Shown here piece after piece: positions 49,036-61,489 of a DNA stretch of 64,000 bases. The notes beneath the pieces were generated by a model that saw only the letters and a list, made by a program, of their open reading frames with translations, was not told the origin of the DNA and made no database searches. How positions within the stretch are numbered: position 1 is the first letter of the stretch; every line of letters begins with the position of its first letter. Made by a program: the position numbers and the translations under genes. The stretch comes from Phoronis australis (lineage: Eukaryota; Phoronida; Phoronidae): contig NMRA01000249.1 of assembly GCA_002633005.1 (NCBI GenBank), positions 63,850 to 127,849 on the forward strand, given 5' to 3'.

Positions 49036-49190
49036 ACTCGGTGTTCCGAAAGACACCAAAGTTGCGCAGAAGTGGCATCGCTTCTTGCGCCGAACGAGAG
49101 TGTGGGACGTCATCGTGGACCAAGCGATTCGGTCCGGGGCCACTCTGTGTTCTGCCCACTTTGAGGACTCACGTTTCGACTCCAGTCACA
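49036..49190 (+). pseudogene. THAP-like C-terminal half
   Basis: GVPKDTKVAQKWHRFLRR, then SGATLCSAHFEDSRFD. KW and CSxHFE..F match the second half of a THAP domain. The N-terminal C-x-C pair is not in frame upstream. Confidence 0.5.
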
Positions 49191-49255
49191 GGAGACGTTA
49201 CGATGAAGGCCTGGTTCAATAAAGGACATTATTTATCATTCAGAAACATCAGCTC

Positions 49256-49504
49256 TTAATTCAGGATCGTCTGTTGGATGACTGGGTTGACTCGCCGAGC
49301 CCGAGGCAGCTTCTCTCGCGGGAGGATCCAGTTCGTAAGGCTCAAAGTAGAAAAGTACGCAGCCGGAAGCACATTAAACTTGTTCTTGCTTTCGTGCAAT
49401 CCCATTTCCTCATCCTGGCCACCATGCCCGTACGTTTTTTCATAGTATTCGTTCAATTCTTGCTCACAATCGTCGTCGCTTTCAAATTCCCTGCTCTCCG
49501 CCAT
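49256..49504 (-). pseudogene. Acidic ORF of unknown family, probably frameshifted
   Basis: ATG 49504 (context AACAATGG): MAESREFESDDDCEQELNEY, a Gly/His stretch, then EEMGLHESKNKF. Composition looks coding. About 45 codons in, a different frame gives YFEPYELDPPAREAASGS and runs to a stop near 49235. The YxFEPYE phrase is common in repeat-associated invertebrate proteins. A small indel or unseen intron is likely. Its ATG is close to the THAP fragment on the other strand. Confidence 0.35.
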
Positions 49505-49835
49505 TGTTCAATGCTAGTCACTGATCTCTTGTGTTCAACCCATGACGTCACATGGCGGGAAATGTGAAAATTGGCAAAATTGAAAGAAAAATCAAAATTT
49601 CGAGCTAATTACACAAAATAAACATGGGTTTAACTAAATTATACGTCATACATTTAGTCTGTGGCCACCGGTAATTCGAAATGTGCAAAAATCCATGGTG
49701 TGTACTGTTTAAAACTGACGCTCTATCATTTTAGGTATAAATTTTGATCTGGGATAATGCCAACTTTTAAAGATACTATTTCCGCTTCATTTTTAATAAA
49801 AACGTCATGAAACGGATCTTTACGCACACACTTTT

Positions 49836-50010
49836 ATTCGAAACCTAAGCCCAAATAATAGTCTTTCGACATGACATCGATTTTTTTTTTCAAAATGAAC
49901 TGATTTAATTCAGATTTTTCTAACCTAATTTTTATTTTTCTGGTGGTGCACCAAGAAATTAAGGATGTCGGGCGAAGTGTCAATCGAACTTCGAAACTCA
50001 AATAGGAACT
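49836..50010 (-). pseudogene. Fragment of the same gypsy-type element as 41980-42150
   Basis: The minus strand shares GATTGACAC.TC.G.CATCC, TTCTTGGTG.ACCAC and TATTTGGGCTTAGG-type blocks with 41980-42150. Confidence 0.55.
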
Positions 50011-53000
50011 TGGAATTTCGTTAAATCTCAAGATAGTATATGGGCCACATAATAGAGACACAAAACATCTAAAAAGATTCCTTGATGTATCAAATGATGG
50101 AAAGGTATTTATGGGTCGTAACCTGTTTACTCCGTGGCCAACCATCTGTCGCCTGATGTCCGCTGGAAGGTACACCATGCATAAAAGTCCTAGTAGCACA
50201 CGTTTCTAACCCTTGTTAAATAGTGAGAAGTTATAAAGAACCAAGCAGTACCTATGCCATAACCAATACACAATCCGTAGTCGAAAAAAGTTTAAATAAT
50301 CGCGCCACTCATGACTCCGACCCGAAGAACACACCGCCATTTTGAACCGCGAACCCAGAAGTACAATTCATTCAGGGACCCAGGCTTAAGAACGCCGACT
50401 GTGCGACTGGAGCAGTGTCTGTTACCAACATGCAAACGGGAATAAAATAATCGACAGCGGATCTTAACTTTGATAAAACCAAAATAGGGACAATTTGTAC
50501 TGAAATACTTCACAAAATGTAGTAAAATAAATTTTGACAGAAATTATTTTACCAGACTCGGACCTGCAGTCGACGACCCGGTGCGGACCGATCGAGGCTA
50601 CTGCTCTGGCGAAATGTGAAGGCATGCCGTTCCCGGCTGTTTTACGGTTCAAATCATGCATGTCGCATACATACAAAGACAGTTTCAGACACTAAAATTA
50701 CGACTAGTCAAAATCCTGTGCCAGCAATTGAATAATAAGGCCGATTGTTGACGGGCTAGGCTAAGCGTGTTTTACTGGATGTAATTAACTCTGGTAGACA
50801 AGCAGTATGAACAGAACAACGAACATGCAATATCAAAATAACTGAATATAATTGCCATATACATGCAGTTAGAATAGCATGACGATTAAACTTGCGAAAA
50901 TATCGAAAATAAATTTGGACGGATACCGGCGGTGGTGTCCTGCGACTTCCAAACGTTGTGATTTAGGTATACCTCGGAATGTTGGTTTTCATACGGAATC
51001 AGTATTAAAGAGTGCCTGCATGTATCAATCAGGCAAATGATTTAATCTGCATAACGTGATACGCCACGGAATTTGAAATTCGTGTCGTATTACCCCTCGG
51101 ATCCACTTAAGTACTAGTCCACGAGAGCACCAACCATGAGCGGCAAGGTGGGGGTCAGCCGATTTTCACCAAATTTGGCACATATGTAGTCCTATGGGAT
51201 CTATAAACAGCGGTAAAATATTTCCTCAAAATATTGTGTTTTTCTAAAGTTATAGGTTCAAACACATTTTACGGTTTCGCAGCCATGTTTTCACGGTATA
51301 AAAACTGTCCAGTTTTAACTGTTCATATTTTTCCTTGAATGAAAGCTATTGATTTATTATTCACTTGGCATTGTTTAGTGGTGCCTGTAGATTGTTACAC
51401 AGATGTCTTGAAACACGATTCCGATTTACCACCCTCATTTAGTAGTTTTACTACACTGCCCCCCGTTATGCCATTTTGAGGTTGTGTTCAGTACACTGCT
51501 GTACCAAATCTGCCCCCACTGTTATGAGAATGAAACTTAGCCAAAATGTTGACAAAACATGTTACTTTCATTTCATAAAATAAAAACTTTGTCAGCCAGT
51601 TTATTAGTTATATATTTTGGCACCTCAAATGTACTAAAATGAGAAATTTTCATATATCTGAGATCGATGCGTGAGCACCGTAAAATCCGATTGTCCTTCA
51701 TGTTTTTCGATATTTTGCAACAAGTTAGTTCCTCCTGAATGTTTTGAACGTTTTACTACTGATCACTTAGGGCTATAGTACCCCTAAATACCATACATGG
51801 CTCCATTTTGTAAAAAGCCGATTATGTCCTCCACAGTGAACAGGGTTAGACATGAACTCGACAAATGTAGGTTATTTTGATTTACAGTTGTTTTACTTTG
51901 CAATTTCCTCATGGGTATTTCTTCACACATATTCAAGTCAGATTTTCTGTTGATCAAATGTTCATGCAATGCATTGTAATATCAAATGAAGGATAAGTTT
52001 GGTTGCATGACCGCAATTTTTCCCACGACTTAAAACAAAAGACCGCAGAAATTTTCCTGACGAAATACCGGGTTTGCAGTTCTGTAAAAACATTCGAATG
52101 ACAAGACAAACTCCACCACTGTCCATGGCAACTCGTCGCATGTTTTTCGCCCATCGGTCCTATCATTGTTTTCCTTTGTTGTGTCATTGTTGGATGTAAC
52201 AACACAGGTCGCATGGATATAGAACCTTGCGTACATCAGACCGTTGCCGATAAGTGCTCGTCATTATATCTTTATTATAACAACGGAAACAATGAAGATG
52301 CTAATCTATTGTTCTCTATGCGACCAGGTTTCCCGTGGATGACCACAGAAGAGGAATCCCAAAGTATCCACAAACAATGACCACGCACCTTAGTAACTAT
52401 TACCGCGCACACGAATCCTTTCCGTGGAACCTAAACACCAAATTTTTATATCCGTGTATTGTGTTGTATTGCTCATGGTACGGGTTCAGACTCTGTTGTA
52501 TTAAGATTCCAATCCCCAACCCTGTAATATGTAGTTTGAGTAAAATTTCTAGACAATGCAGGTTTATGGATTTATTCTCCTTCAAATGAAGAGTAAAAAT
52601 CAAATTCTGCACAGGTTTTTTAAAAGTAATCACTTATTGGAAGATCACACATCTAAAAAATAAAACAATGTTTGACAATTTTATTCATTATCTTATTTGA
52701 AAATTGCCTACCTCACAGACAACTCATCTAAGCTGAAAATATTCCTTGTGAAAAAATATAAAATACCAACCAGAGACTTGTGTACTACAAAATATGTTTT
52801 CGTAATACAATGCAAAGATAACTGTACAGTCAAAAGTGCAAATGTTATCACTCTAATAAAAAGTTGCCTTCTAGATCTTTTCAACACTCTAATTGCTACA
52901 GGACAGAGTCAACCACACAAAGCTCATAAAGTCAGGGAATTACATTTAAGGTGACGTAGTCTCACTGCGAAAAAGTGATTTCGCAATATCGCTGACAACA

Positions 53001-56000
53001 CTGGAAATCTCTTCTTCACAAACTTGAGGTAGCTGTATTTACCACACCAATGTTCTTATCAAAACTAACCACCACAATATGAAAAATTGGCTTGTCGGTT
53101 CCAGTTAGGCAGCATTTTACAATAAAATGGTCATGAAAAAATACTTTTGCAACATGGTTTGCATTACAATTGCCCTACGATTACAGTTGTACATACATAC
53201 TAGACCAGTAACAAAATTACCCATGGGAACCATAAAATGGTCAATTCGCCAAAAAAACAAGGAGCCACCAGAGCTAATGTGCCAATACTTTTCAGTACTG
53301 CAACAAAAAATCATTTGAAGTGGACATAAACTCGCCTAAAATCACATAAAACAACTTTTGATTTAGATATTTTACCATCACGAAATAGGTATTACTTCCA
53401 GGTCACTTTTGAGCAATTTCAGAACTTTGAAAGATCTGGCAATATGCAATTGCTAGAGACCAGACTAATAGTGTGCGATTTTATACACACAGCATGGTCT
53501 CAAGGAATAGCAAACTGTCAATTCGCTACAATTCCAGAAATCACTTCCCATCTGGATAAGGAACAAACTGAGCAAAGTTTATAGAGGTAAATGGTCTAAA
53601 TCAAAACTTATTACCTCCTGGACAGAATATGGGTTTACAACCCAGGTAGAAAGATAAGTTAACAAAACCAGCCTAACTGCAACAGGGTCTCAAATTTCAG
53701 TAATATATACCCATTTACAAACAAAAATCTATAATGGTAAATAAAATGCGGAAACATAAATTCAGATCAATTACGCATCTTCAAGGAAAAGGAACAGTAC
53801 AGTGGTCAGAAATCATCTAAATGTGATGGCCACACTGAGAAATCCTGTCAGACCAAAAAATCCAGTGGCTAAACAAAATGAACAATGTACCATTACCATG
53901 TGGCCCAGGATCATGATCCGTGCCTGGACAAAAATTCAGTCTTAGACTAGGTAAATTTTAGATTTGTGCTGTTCACACAAGCAGTTCTGGTGCAAACAAA
54001 GCTTGCGACAACACACAAGCCTACTTCCCTACACAGCTGTGCTGATACAATAATGCCCCCACTGGATTTAGCAGATCAGCCAGAGTATTTACAGGTCCAG
54101 CCACTGTACTGTTTCCTCCCTTTGAATTTTTACAATGCTACATCCTTGACAATCGCAGATTGCCTCTTTCAATGCATACTCCACTTCCTCTGTCCCAGTT
54201 TCCCCACATTTGCTGAGAGTGGCCTATCTCAACAAATTACTTTGGACCTGTTGTGGTATAAGCCAGTAATCTTTGGCAAATACTTTTTCCCCCGACTCGT
54301 TCCTCAAGCTACAAATTCTCTTTGACATATCTTCTGGGAGTAGACTTTACGGCCTCTCTCTAGCCCCCTCACTTAGTTGTCCAGAAGGGTACCTTCTTGC
54401 TGGTTGTGAACTTTTCCATACCCAACCTTTACTAATAATCGGCAAGTCTCCAACTTCAGCAGAAGCCACTTCTTCAGCATAAGCCTTTCCTGATTCCTAA
54501 AATTGTATTAATGAAAAAATTAAACATATTAAATTTAATGTGGCCATTTCGGCTCAGAAAATATGAATACCAAGCTAAAGTGAAGGCACCAATATTTTTG
54601 ACGGCTTTAGCATGTTTAATTAACTTCATAATCACAGAAATTCATTGGCAGACATAACATACTCCCTAGTCTCTAAAAGTAGTTCATGGGCAGAAGTCAT
54701 GTTACACATTTGGTGGTTGTTATGAAAAGTTATGATGACTACCTATTTTCTATGCCAATGTATACATGTAGTTGCATAAACATCAACACATTTGAATAAG
54801 ATATGATTAAGCAATAAGGCCCAAGTTATAAGCAATCACGGTGTGACAATAAAAGTATTTTTGCATGAATGACGTGCTTCTAAAAATATTCCTCAGGGTC
54901 AGACCCTGGAGTTTAGTGATTCCTACCTGAGCTCACACGAAGCAGGACGTTGAACCTTGACTTAACGTCTTTGGTCATTTTTCAGACCTCTATCAGGCTC
55001 TATCAGATTTCTCCTCTAGTGTGCAGTGGATGTTCTCAGTGTCTTTGGCGACAGCAATATATCTCGAGTGTTGTAACGATGATTCGGGCAAGTGAATCTA
55101 ATAAGGTAGATTATGTAGCTCCTGCTCCACACCTGCCTCCGAGGCAGACACTGAGACAGACTACTTCTCAGGAGGACACGTTCCACCTCCACATCAGCTC
55201 CACGTACTCTTATAAGGTGCTCAAATGTCTCGCTCTATACCTTGTGCATTTCCCAAGAGTTTCCAAAGTTGTTTCTCTCCGCAATTTGTAGAAATACCAC
55301 ATTCGATGCGACTGGCAGTGCCAGATAAATAGATAAATTCGCAAACCCGCACTTTAGGTCAGCCATCATTCAACTAACGCATTGTAAGCTTTAGTTTGGT
55401 ATTCAGACGAGTTGGATGAACAAATTTAGTATAATTTCATATTTTAGTGGGAAATGCTAGTGTCCTTAAAATTAATTAAAAACATTTAAGCAAACCAATT
55501 CTTTTAATTGTTGTATTATACCACGGCATATTAATGCGTAGAAACGGCGCACAACTAGTGACTGGTTTAACATGACAAATACACATACGCGGTCTGAAAA
55601 TAGTGAAATTCAGACACCTATTACCAAGCCTGCCTGAAGGGCTGACAAAGTTTTTATTGTATTAATTTCAAGGGCATGGAGTCTTCTACATGTCCATGTT
55701 ATTATTTTTAGTTTTCTCGCGGGGGCAGCTTCGCTATAAGGGTACAACTTACTGCTGGTTTTTCACAAGAAGGAAATGTACCTCCACGGAAACAGTTCCA
55801 GTGTTACCATGGTAACAGATATTGCAGTGTCGGTGCCGTTTTTACTGACATTGGTCATGAACCTATCGTGTGATATCAAAATTGTTCAGAAACGATTCTG
55901 TTTGAAGCAGAAACTGGAGTAGAAAATTTGGTCAAAAATGACTCATTCCACAACAAGAAATTGCCTCATTTTGCCCCCAAGAACACTTCCCTTGTATCTC

Positions 56001-57050
56001 CTAAACCACCAAACTTTGTGGGGTCATACTTCACCCAATTTCTCTCATCCCTAATGTGATTTATCAGACTAAACATGGATCTGAATGGCTGACCCCCCAC
56101 CTTGCCGCTTGTTGGCTGTACAGTGGTCGGTGGATCCGTGGACTGATACTTAACTCCAAAAATGAAAATTATTTGAGCCAAGACTCTTTAAAAAACAAAT
56201 CAAACAATTCGCCAAGACTTTGTCGACACCATTACTCGGAAACTTAGCCACGTTCCAGGTTTAATAAAAGTCTTTAAAAAATGTAAATGAACAAAAACAA
56301 ATACACCGTAGATGCATCCGAGATTCACCACAGACAAACGTTAACGTTAATCACCAAGCATTTATATTACTTGTCGTGTTTTTGTTGATCACGTCCACTA
56401 ATTGAGAGTGCAAGTACATGCGCATGTATCACAACTTGGAGGCGTTGTGAAAAAACCCTTGACAACATCTAATAGAACAAAATAAGATTTATCTAGAAAC
56501 CAGTAGTCTTCGAAATTTCAACCCCAAGTGCTCTTCCGTGGATCCAGCGTTTTTTTCTGACACAATCCAAATTCTCGAGAAGGCAGTTGACGCTGTTTTC
56601 AATAACAAAAATAATGACAAAAGGATGGCCACAAGCCGTGCGAGTTTTGCTATTACGATTTTCAAAACTTTTAAGTTAAAAAACTGCCAACAGTTGTGGT
56701 ATTTTGACAGACGCCTTCAATGAACACTGAATGATTTGATTTTGATTTTAAGTTGTCTCACCTAGCGAAAAATAAATCACATTCCTCAAAGAGTCGATAC
56801 TACTCTACGTCTGAGAACGATTCAACTCCAACTCACCGCAGTAATTTGCAACACGACACAATAACATCTAACACCAGGCGGCACTTCGTGTTTTTGTAAG
56901 AAAGTTTCCAAGTGCTTAATTCACGCTAAAATGGTTTTGTATCCAGCGCAAGATTAATATCAAAGCGATCTGCTGTACCTATTTCAAGTTCGTATACCGA
57001 CTAATAATTAATGTTAATTATTTTACTTTGAAAATTATGTTTAACGCATC
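50011..57050. other. Intergenic, no firm gene
   Basis: AT-rich. At about 53.95-54.5 kb the minus strand has a stop-interrupted stretch with coding-like composition (YAEEVASAEVGDLPIISKG, then KRICSLRNESGEKVFAKDYW), probably an old mobile-element gene. Its plus-strand open frame of 119 codons is taken as a shadow. Confidence 0.4.
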
Positions 57051-57059
57051 GCCTGTCTT

Positions 57060-57520
57060 CCAGCTGATATTATACCCCCGTCGCACCACACGCGCGGTGC
57101 CACTACGGTTTTTGGTCAAAACCGCCATCAACGTAGTGACACCGCCAGTAGTGTTTCATAGTTTTTTGCCCTTCCCGTCACACATGTTATCGCCACTGGA
57201 TCGCCGTAGGGTCACCAGTCTACGTTTTCGGCGATTGCACGGCGGTTGTACTGCGGAAGCACGGCTGCGATCCCTGTACGGTGACACGGCGGTCACGACA
57301 GTGTCGCAACGATACTACTGCGGATTGACCCAACCCGCCGTGACACTGCAGAAGTTTTGAGCATGTTCAAAGTATCCGTCGTGTCACCGCGAAGGTCCAC
57401 GATTTTGACAGCTATTCGTGTTGCAACGGAGATCAATGGCGGAACCACGGGGATCATGGCGGTGCCACTGCGTTCTATGCTGTACAAGCACTGCAGTGGC
57501 ACCTCACATCCGGTTTGACG
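57060..57520. repeat. GC-rich cluster of degenerate GTGNCACCGC-type motifs
   Basis: Short motifs related to CGGTGCCACTACGG, GTAGTGACACCGCC, GGTGACACGGCGG and CCGTGACACTGCAG recur in both orientations over 450 bp in an AT-rich setting. Open frames inside are side effects of the repeats. Confidence 0.5.
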
Positions 57521-57699
57521 GAGTATTATGTGACAGTGGTCATATTTAGTGACTGGTCGAAGTGCACAGGTTACGATCCACAGCTATATTTATGTCAACT
57601 GATAGATCGAAGGAACCATCTTTCAGATGTCGTATATATGTTGTTTTTCAGTGGAATGTTGCCCGTACACATGCACTTGAAGTTGCTAATTTTGATACG

Positions 57700-58260
57700 A
57701 GTGGCAAGTTATCTACTTAAATCAGTTTTTGGCCTTATTCATTGCCTAGACCCAGCCGTTGAACTGATAGTTGTTTTCAAACCTCTTCGGAAACTTTCCA
57801 ATATGCTGTGGAAACTGAAGTCACCCATCCCTTTATTGAACAAGAGCAACGTTGTGTATAAGGTTGAATGTGACAACTGTAAGGAATTGTATATCGGACT
57901 CACACAGAGACGCCTCTGTGACAGGTTGAAAGAACAACACACTCAGAGAAAAGTAACATATCTGGGCACTATGTTAGCAACAATCACCAAGCTAATTCAA
58001 TCAGTATTATCTGCACAGAACCTAATAAGGAGTTACTGTACATTAAAGAGTCATTGGCCATTCATAACCAGCATATCACTTATTCTCTGAATAACATGCA
58101 GAGCTCAGTGACCCTGCAACCATGGTGATGGCAAGCTACTGACTATATTCCCTGTATCTCTCACTTCACTTTATGGATGTTACCTGAGCTGTATGTTGGC
58201 ACTTGTTGTCCTAAATTGTTGTAAATATGATCCTGATGATGTCTAATGAAAAATACGAAA
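57700..58260 (+). pseudogene. Penelope-like element relic, GIY-YIG region and tail
   Basis: The reading frame shows NVVYKVECDNCKELYIGLTQ and RRLCDRLKE, typical of the GIY-YIG nuclease of PLEs. A frameshift follows near 57950, and the next frame ends near 58124. Then CTGATGA ... ACGAAACGTTG at about 58221-58265 recalls a decayed hammerhead core. Different from the 25-26 kb PLE. Confidence 0.6.
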
Positions 58261-59226
58261 CGTTGAAGTGAACATGAACTTTTTTCATTTTTGCGGCTAT
58301 GGTCCGGTTTTTAAGTTATCTACTTTTTTCTAGAACATTCTTCCAAAAATAATGGAATCAAATCGAATTCCCCAAAAAGTGCACAATTTCGTCTCTAGAC
58401 GCAACCACTAGTGTGTAAAGCTAGTATGACCACGTAATTAGTTTGTTTTTAACGCATGGCGATATCTCACGAAGACTTGTGTGCGTTCGCTTGCCTTGCG
58501 TAAGGGACTTTCTTGTATAAACGTACGTGACTGCACTAGTTCCGGCTACTGTTAACGGCAAACATGATGAGAACAATGCAGGCCTTCACTTTCTTTCGCT
58601 ACTTAAATAATCTATTGGAAAAGATAGCACTGTAGTACCAGAAGAACACTAAAGAGGTACCTTTTTAGAACCAACGCACTTTACGGATAACGGATGTGAT
58701 GAATTTTCTGTACAAAAGTGCCACTGACCGTTTCGAAGCAAGGATCCCCCGGCCTTAGCCTAAATGTACTATAATTATTGCCCATTTTCTTTGTAACGGT
58801 TGAGTCTGACAGGAGATAATGACTTTTCTGACGGATTAGAAATAATTTGGTGATAACTCGAATCGAAAACAGCCCCGAAGCAATAGTGATTAGTTCAATT
58901 AGTGATACACAGTGACTGAACTCCTCTTGTCATCTGGTCTGACTGTTGAAGGTAGCGAGCGCCTCCTGTGATTTGGTTTAGCACTCACCTCCTCTTCAAT
59001 CGCCCATTCGGCATATTTTGGATTGACAGACAGGAGGTGTTGGTCGGTAGGGCGAGGATAACGCCTTCCGGTATCAGCTTCTTTCCACATTTCTTATCCG
59101 TCATCCATTAGCCAACCCAAACTGCGACAACCACTTTCAAGCACACACACGGTCACACTCTGAGACATATCTGCACTCACGTGGTACTTGCATCATATTT
59201 CCAACCCATTTCTTCATACAGAGTGT

Positions 59227-59530
59227 TCCATCGAAACAGGAACCACGGTGTAATACAGACATCACAGGGTCGAATACAGACTCCCGCACTTTCAAAACAG
59301 CTAACCAGCCCGAAAAAACACAAACCCCGGCCCTTAAAACAGGAATGCCGGGAAGCGGACAGGAAACCCCGGACAATTTGCTTCGGTTCCCGTCTTTACT
59401 GTCTTATTCCGGGATTCCTGTTTTAAAGATCGGGGTTTGTTTCTCGTGCTGGTTAGCTGTTTTGAATGTGCGGTATTCTGTTTTCAACTCCGTGATACTT
59501 GTTTTAAACCGGAATTCCTGTTTTGATGGA
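59227..59530. mobile_element. Foldback (hairpin) element, about 150-bp imperfect arms
   Basis: The left arm (about 59227-59382) and right arm (about 59396-59530) are imperfect inverted repeats. TCAAAACAGCTAACCAGC, AAACCCCG-type and AAAACAGGAATNCCGG blocks recur in order on opposite strands. Ends TCCATC / GATGGA. No coding capacity. Confidence 0.65.
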
Positions 59531-59705
59531 GTACCCTGATTCTTATCTAGGGCTATCATCCTACTACTGAGAAACAAAACTACTTGTATAACAAGAAGGG
59601 TAGTGTAGTGCATTCAGCTTCTATCGAAAGAAATGTACTAACGCGTAGTACCTATAATTGAGATTAAATCGAACATATAAACCATTAACGAAAAAGAGCA
59701 CCTAC

Positions 59706-59975
59706 CTGCAAACATTACCCAAATATTTCCATTATCGCTGCCGCACGTTTGTGAAGCATCTCCTTGGCATTTGTGGCTGCATTTGTCACTAGCAAGAAAG
59801 CGAGTCATTTGGAAGGTGCTAAAGCAGTGACACTTAGTTAAGTCTTGCATAGCGGCATACACGTGACCCTCAACGCCGCAAGCACTTTTGCATTTCCGTC
59901 GCGTTTCGAGTGTCTCCTTGTACAACAATACAGGGAGACCATCCAGCGCAGGTGGTCTCCAGCATCCTGGTATTC
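59706..59975 (-). CDS. WSC domain exon (lectin-WSC gene)
   Basis: IPGCWRPPALDGLPVL, CKSACGVEGHVYAAMQ, CHCFSTFQM, CSHKCQGDASQTCGSDNG. A WSC Cys pattern, but more diverged: AAMQDLTKCHCF replaces AGVQ..C.CG. Acceptor CCTTTTAG, donor G|GTAGGT. Confidence 0.75.
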
Positions 59976-61489
59976 CTAAAAGGCAGCAAGGTTTTATTCT
60001 GGCGAAATGCTGACGGTCACTTTATAACAAAAATTCAGTAACCTGTCATCTTACATACATGCACCTTGTTCTTTTAAAGCAGCAAGATAATCTCGCTTCC
60101 TCGACGGAACTAACTTTTGATTTATACCTCTAGCCTCTGTATATGGACTCCGGCTTGTTTCTTATCAGATGAGAAGTGACTTTTGGTCATGGACAGAACT
60201 GAAAATTCATTATTTATTGAGACCAAGATCTGTGTATTGAATTACACGAAGTGACTTGAAAAGTCTATTCTCAAGCACCAACGAACAAATGGTTAAAGTG
60301 AAAAATATGTCCCCGGATACTACAGAGTGGTGGTACAATGTTTCTTCCTTCATCTATTCATTCACTGAAGATGTTTCTCTGAGATGGTTCCAATTTAGGA
60401 TGGTTCACAGCATTATAGGCTGTAATGAATTTTTACAAAATATTAGCGTAATTGATAGCTCGTTGTGCACATTTTGCTAAGAAGAAAGTAAATCTATTGT
60501 CCATGTGTATTGGACTAGTAACTATACTCAACAGTTTTAGACTAATGTTAATAACTGGCTCGTAGATGCTGGGGGACATGGTTTAGAACAGTCCTTACAT
60601 TCAGTGCTGTGTGGTGTTTAGGTGGAAGCGGTTTTACAAAGTATGACTCTTTGGCTCGGCAAGTACCATATTTATAAACAAAGGTTGACGTGTAAAAATC
60701 CCTGCCACGCACTGTTTAAAAACGAGGCTGCTTTGCTCATTTCCACTGAACGGTGTACATGTACTTATACATAAACAAAATGAAGTGCGATTAATTTATA
60801 GAGCGTTGGCAAGGCCTTGTCCTGTTTTGCTTATTATAAATGAATCATAACCTCTATTTGTTTTAATCTTGTATTACCTTTGTACATATCAGCACTATAA
60901 GTTGACCATAACTGATCCTTGACTTAACAAAAAGTTGTTGTATTGTGGTGAGGCCACTGTAATTGTGCGATCTGTGCCGTACCTATTATATTGAATAAAA
61001 AGTTTGAGAAAAGAGGTCTTTCGACGGCACGAAATTACATGTACACCTGTGAATAAGGAATATTTTGAACCACGTTCAGAACTTTGAGTAGTCAGAAGTT
61101 ATTGTTTGTGGGTTTCCAGGGGCTTCAAGCCAGGTTTCACGTTAATGCTAAACCATGCAATCGTCCCATTTATTCCACCTATACTGTACCTGTCACACAA
61201 TTGTAAGTAGTATTCAGGTATTTGGGAATATATTTGCATGGGTCTCCAAACAACCAGTTTGACACTTTCACTCTACATGATTTCTTTCCGTGACATTGTC
61301 TCCTCATGATGGACAGCGACGTCGTAGATGCACAGGCAGTATTCCGGCGTTCGGAAAAACCGCATACACAACTTTTCCCACTCGTGCATGTACTTCCGTA
61401 GACCGAGGAGACAATATGCAAAACGTCATGTAACCCGTCGCATGACAGGGACATTTCATTACCCTCGCAGACCACAATATTGACGTCGC
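59706..61489 (-). CDS. SUEL-type lectin + WSC domain protein (internal fragment)
   Basis: Exons 61489-61190 and 59975-59706 join through a split Gly codon; both are phase 1 at both ends. Known: SUEL/RBL domains bind galactose or rhamnose, and WSC is a putative glycan-binding module. Inferred: extracellular recognition protein or receptor. The first exon (signal peptide) and everything after the WSC were not found. It lies about 11.7 kb upstream of the other WSC gene on the same strand, so the two may be related by duplication. The phase (G|AT) differs in no way from WSC 1-3 of that gene, so joining them into one transcript by splicing across 12 kb is formally possible, but the signal-peptide exon at 48015 argues for two genes. 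Confidence 0.75.
60190..61015 (+). pseudogene. LINE (non-LTR retrotransposon) 3' end relic
   Basis: The frame at 60256-60480 reads LRWFQFRMVHSIIGCNEFL, then DSSLCTFC, a stop, then IVHVYW, typical of the C-terminal end of CR1/jockey-like RT proteins (WFQYRI..RILGTN..., CTFC...E...HLFW). A tail with AATAAA follows near 60995. Antisense, inside the intron between lectin and WSC exons. Confidence 0.6.
61190..61489 (-). CDS. SUEL-type (galactose/rhamnose-binding) lectin exon
   Basis: VCEGNEMSLSCDGLHDVLHI, VVSSVYGSTC-like YG turn, MRRQCHGKKSCRVKVSNWLF, GDPCKYIPKYLNTTYNC. CEGN, C.GK.SC and GDPC...KYL are family hallmarks. The usual YGR sugar-contact motif reads YGS here, so binding may differ. Two extra Cys (SC, VC) sit between the YG turn and the central CAS. 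300 nt. Confidence 0.87.

Noticed and set aside
53966-54482. 119- and 69-codon plus-strand frames
   Set aside because: The opposite strand has more coding-like but stop-broken sequence, so these are probably shadows of an old element.
58981-59092. Possible cytoplasmic-tail exon of the lectin-WSC gene (MWKEADTGRRYPRPTD..., before GTGAGT, minus strand)
   Set aside because: The donor is good and the phase could fit, but the acceptor has no pyrimidine tract and no transmembrane exon was found in between.
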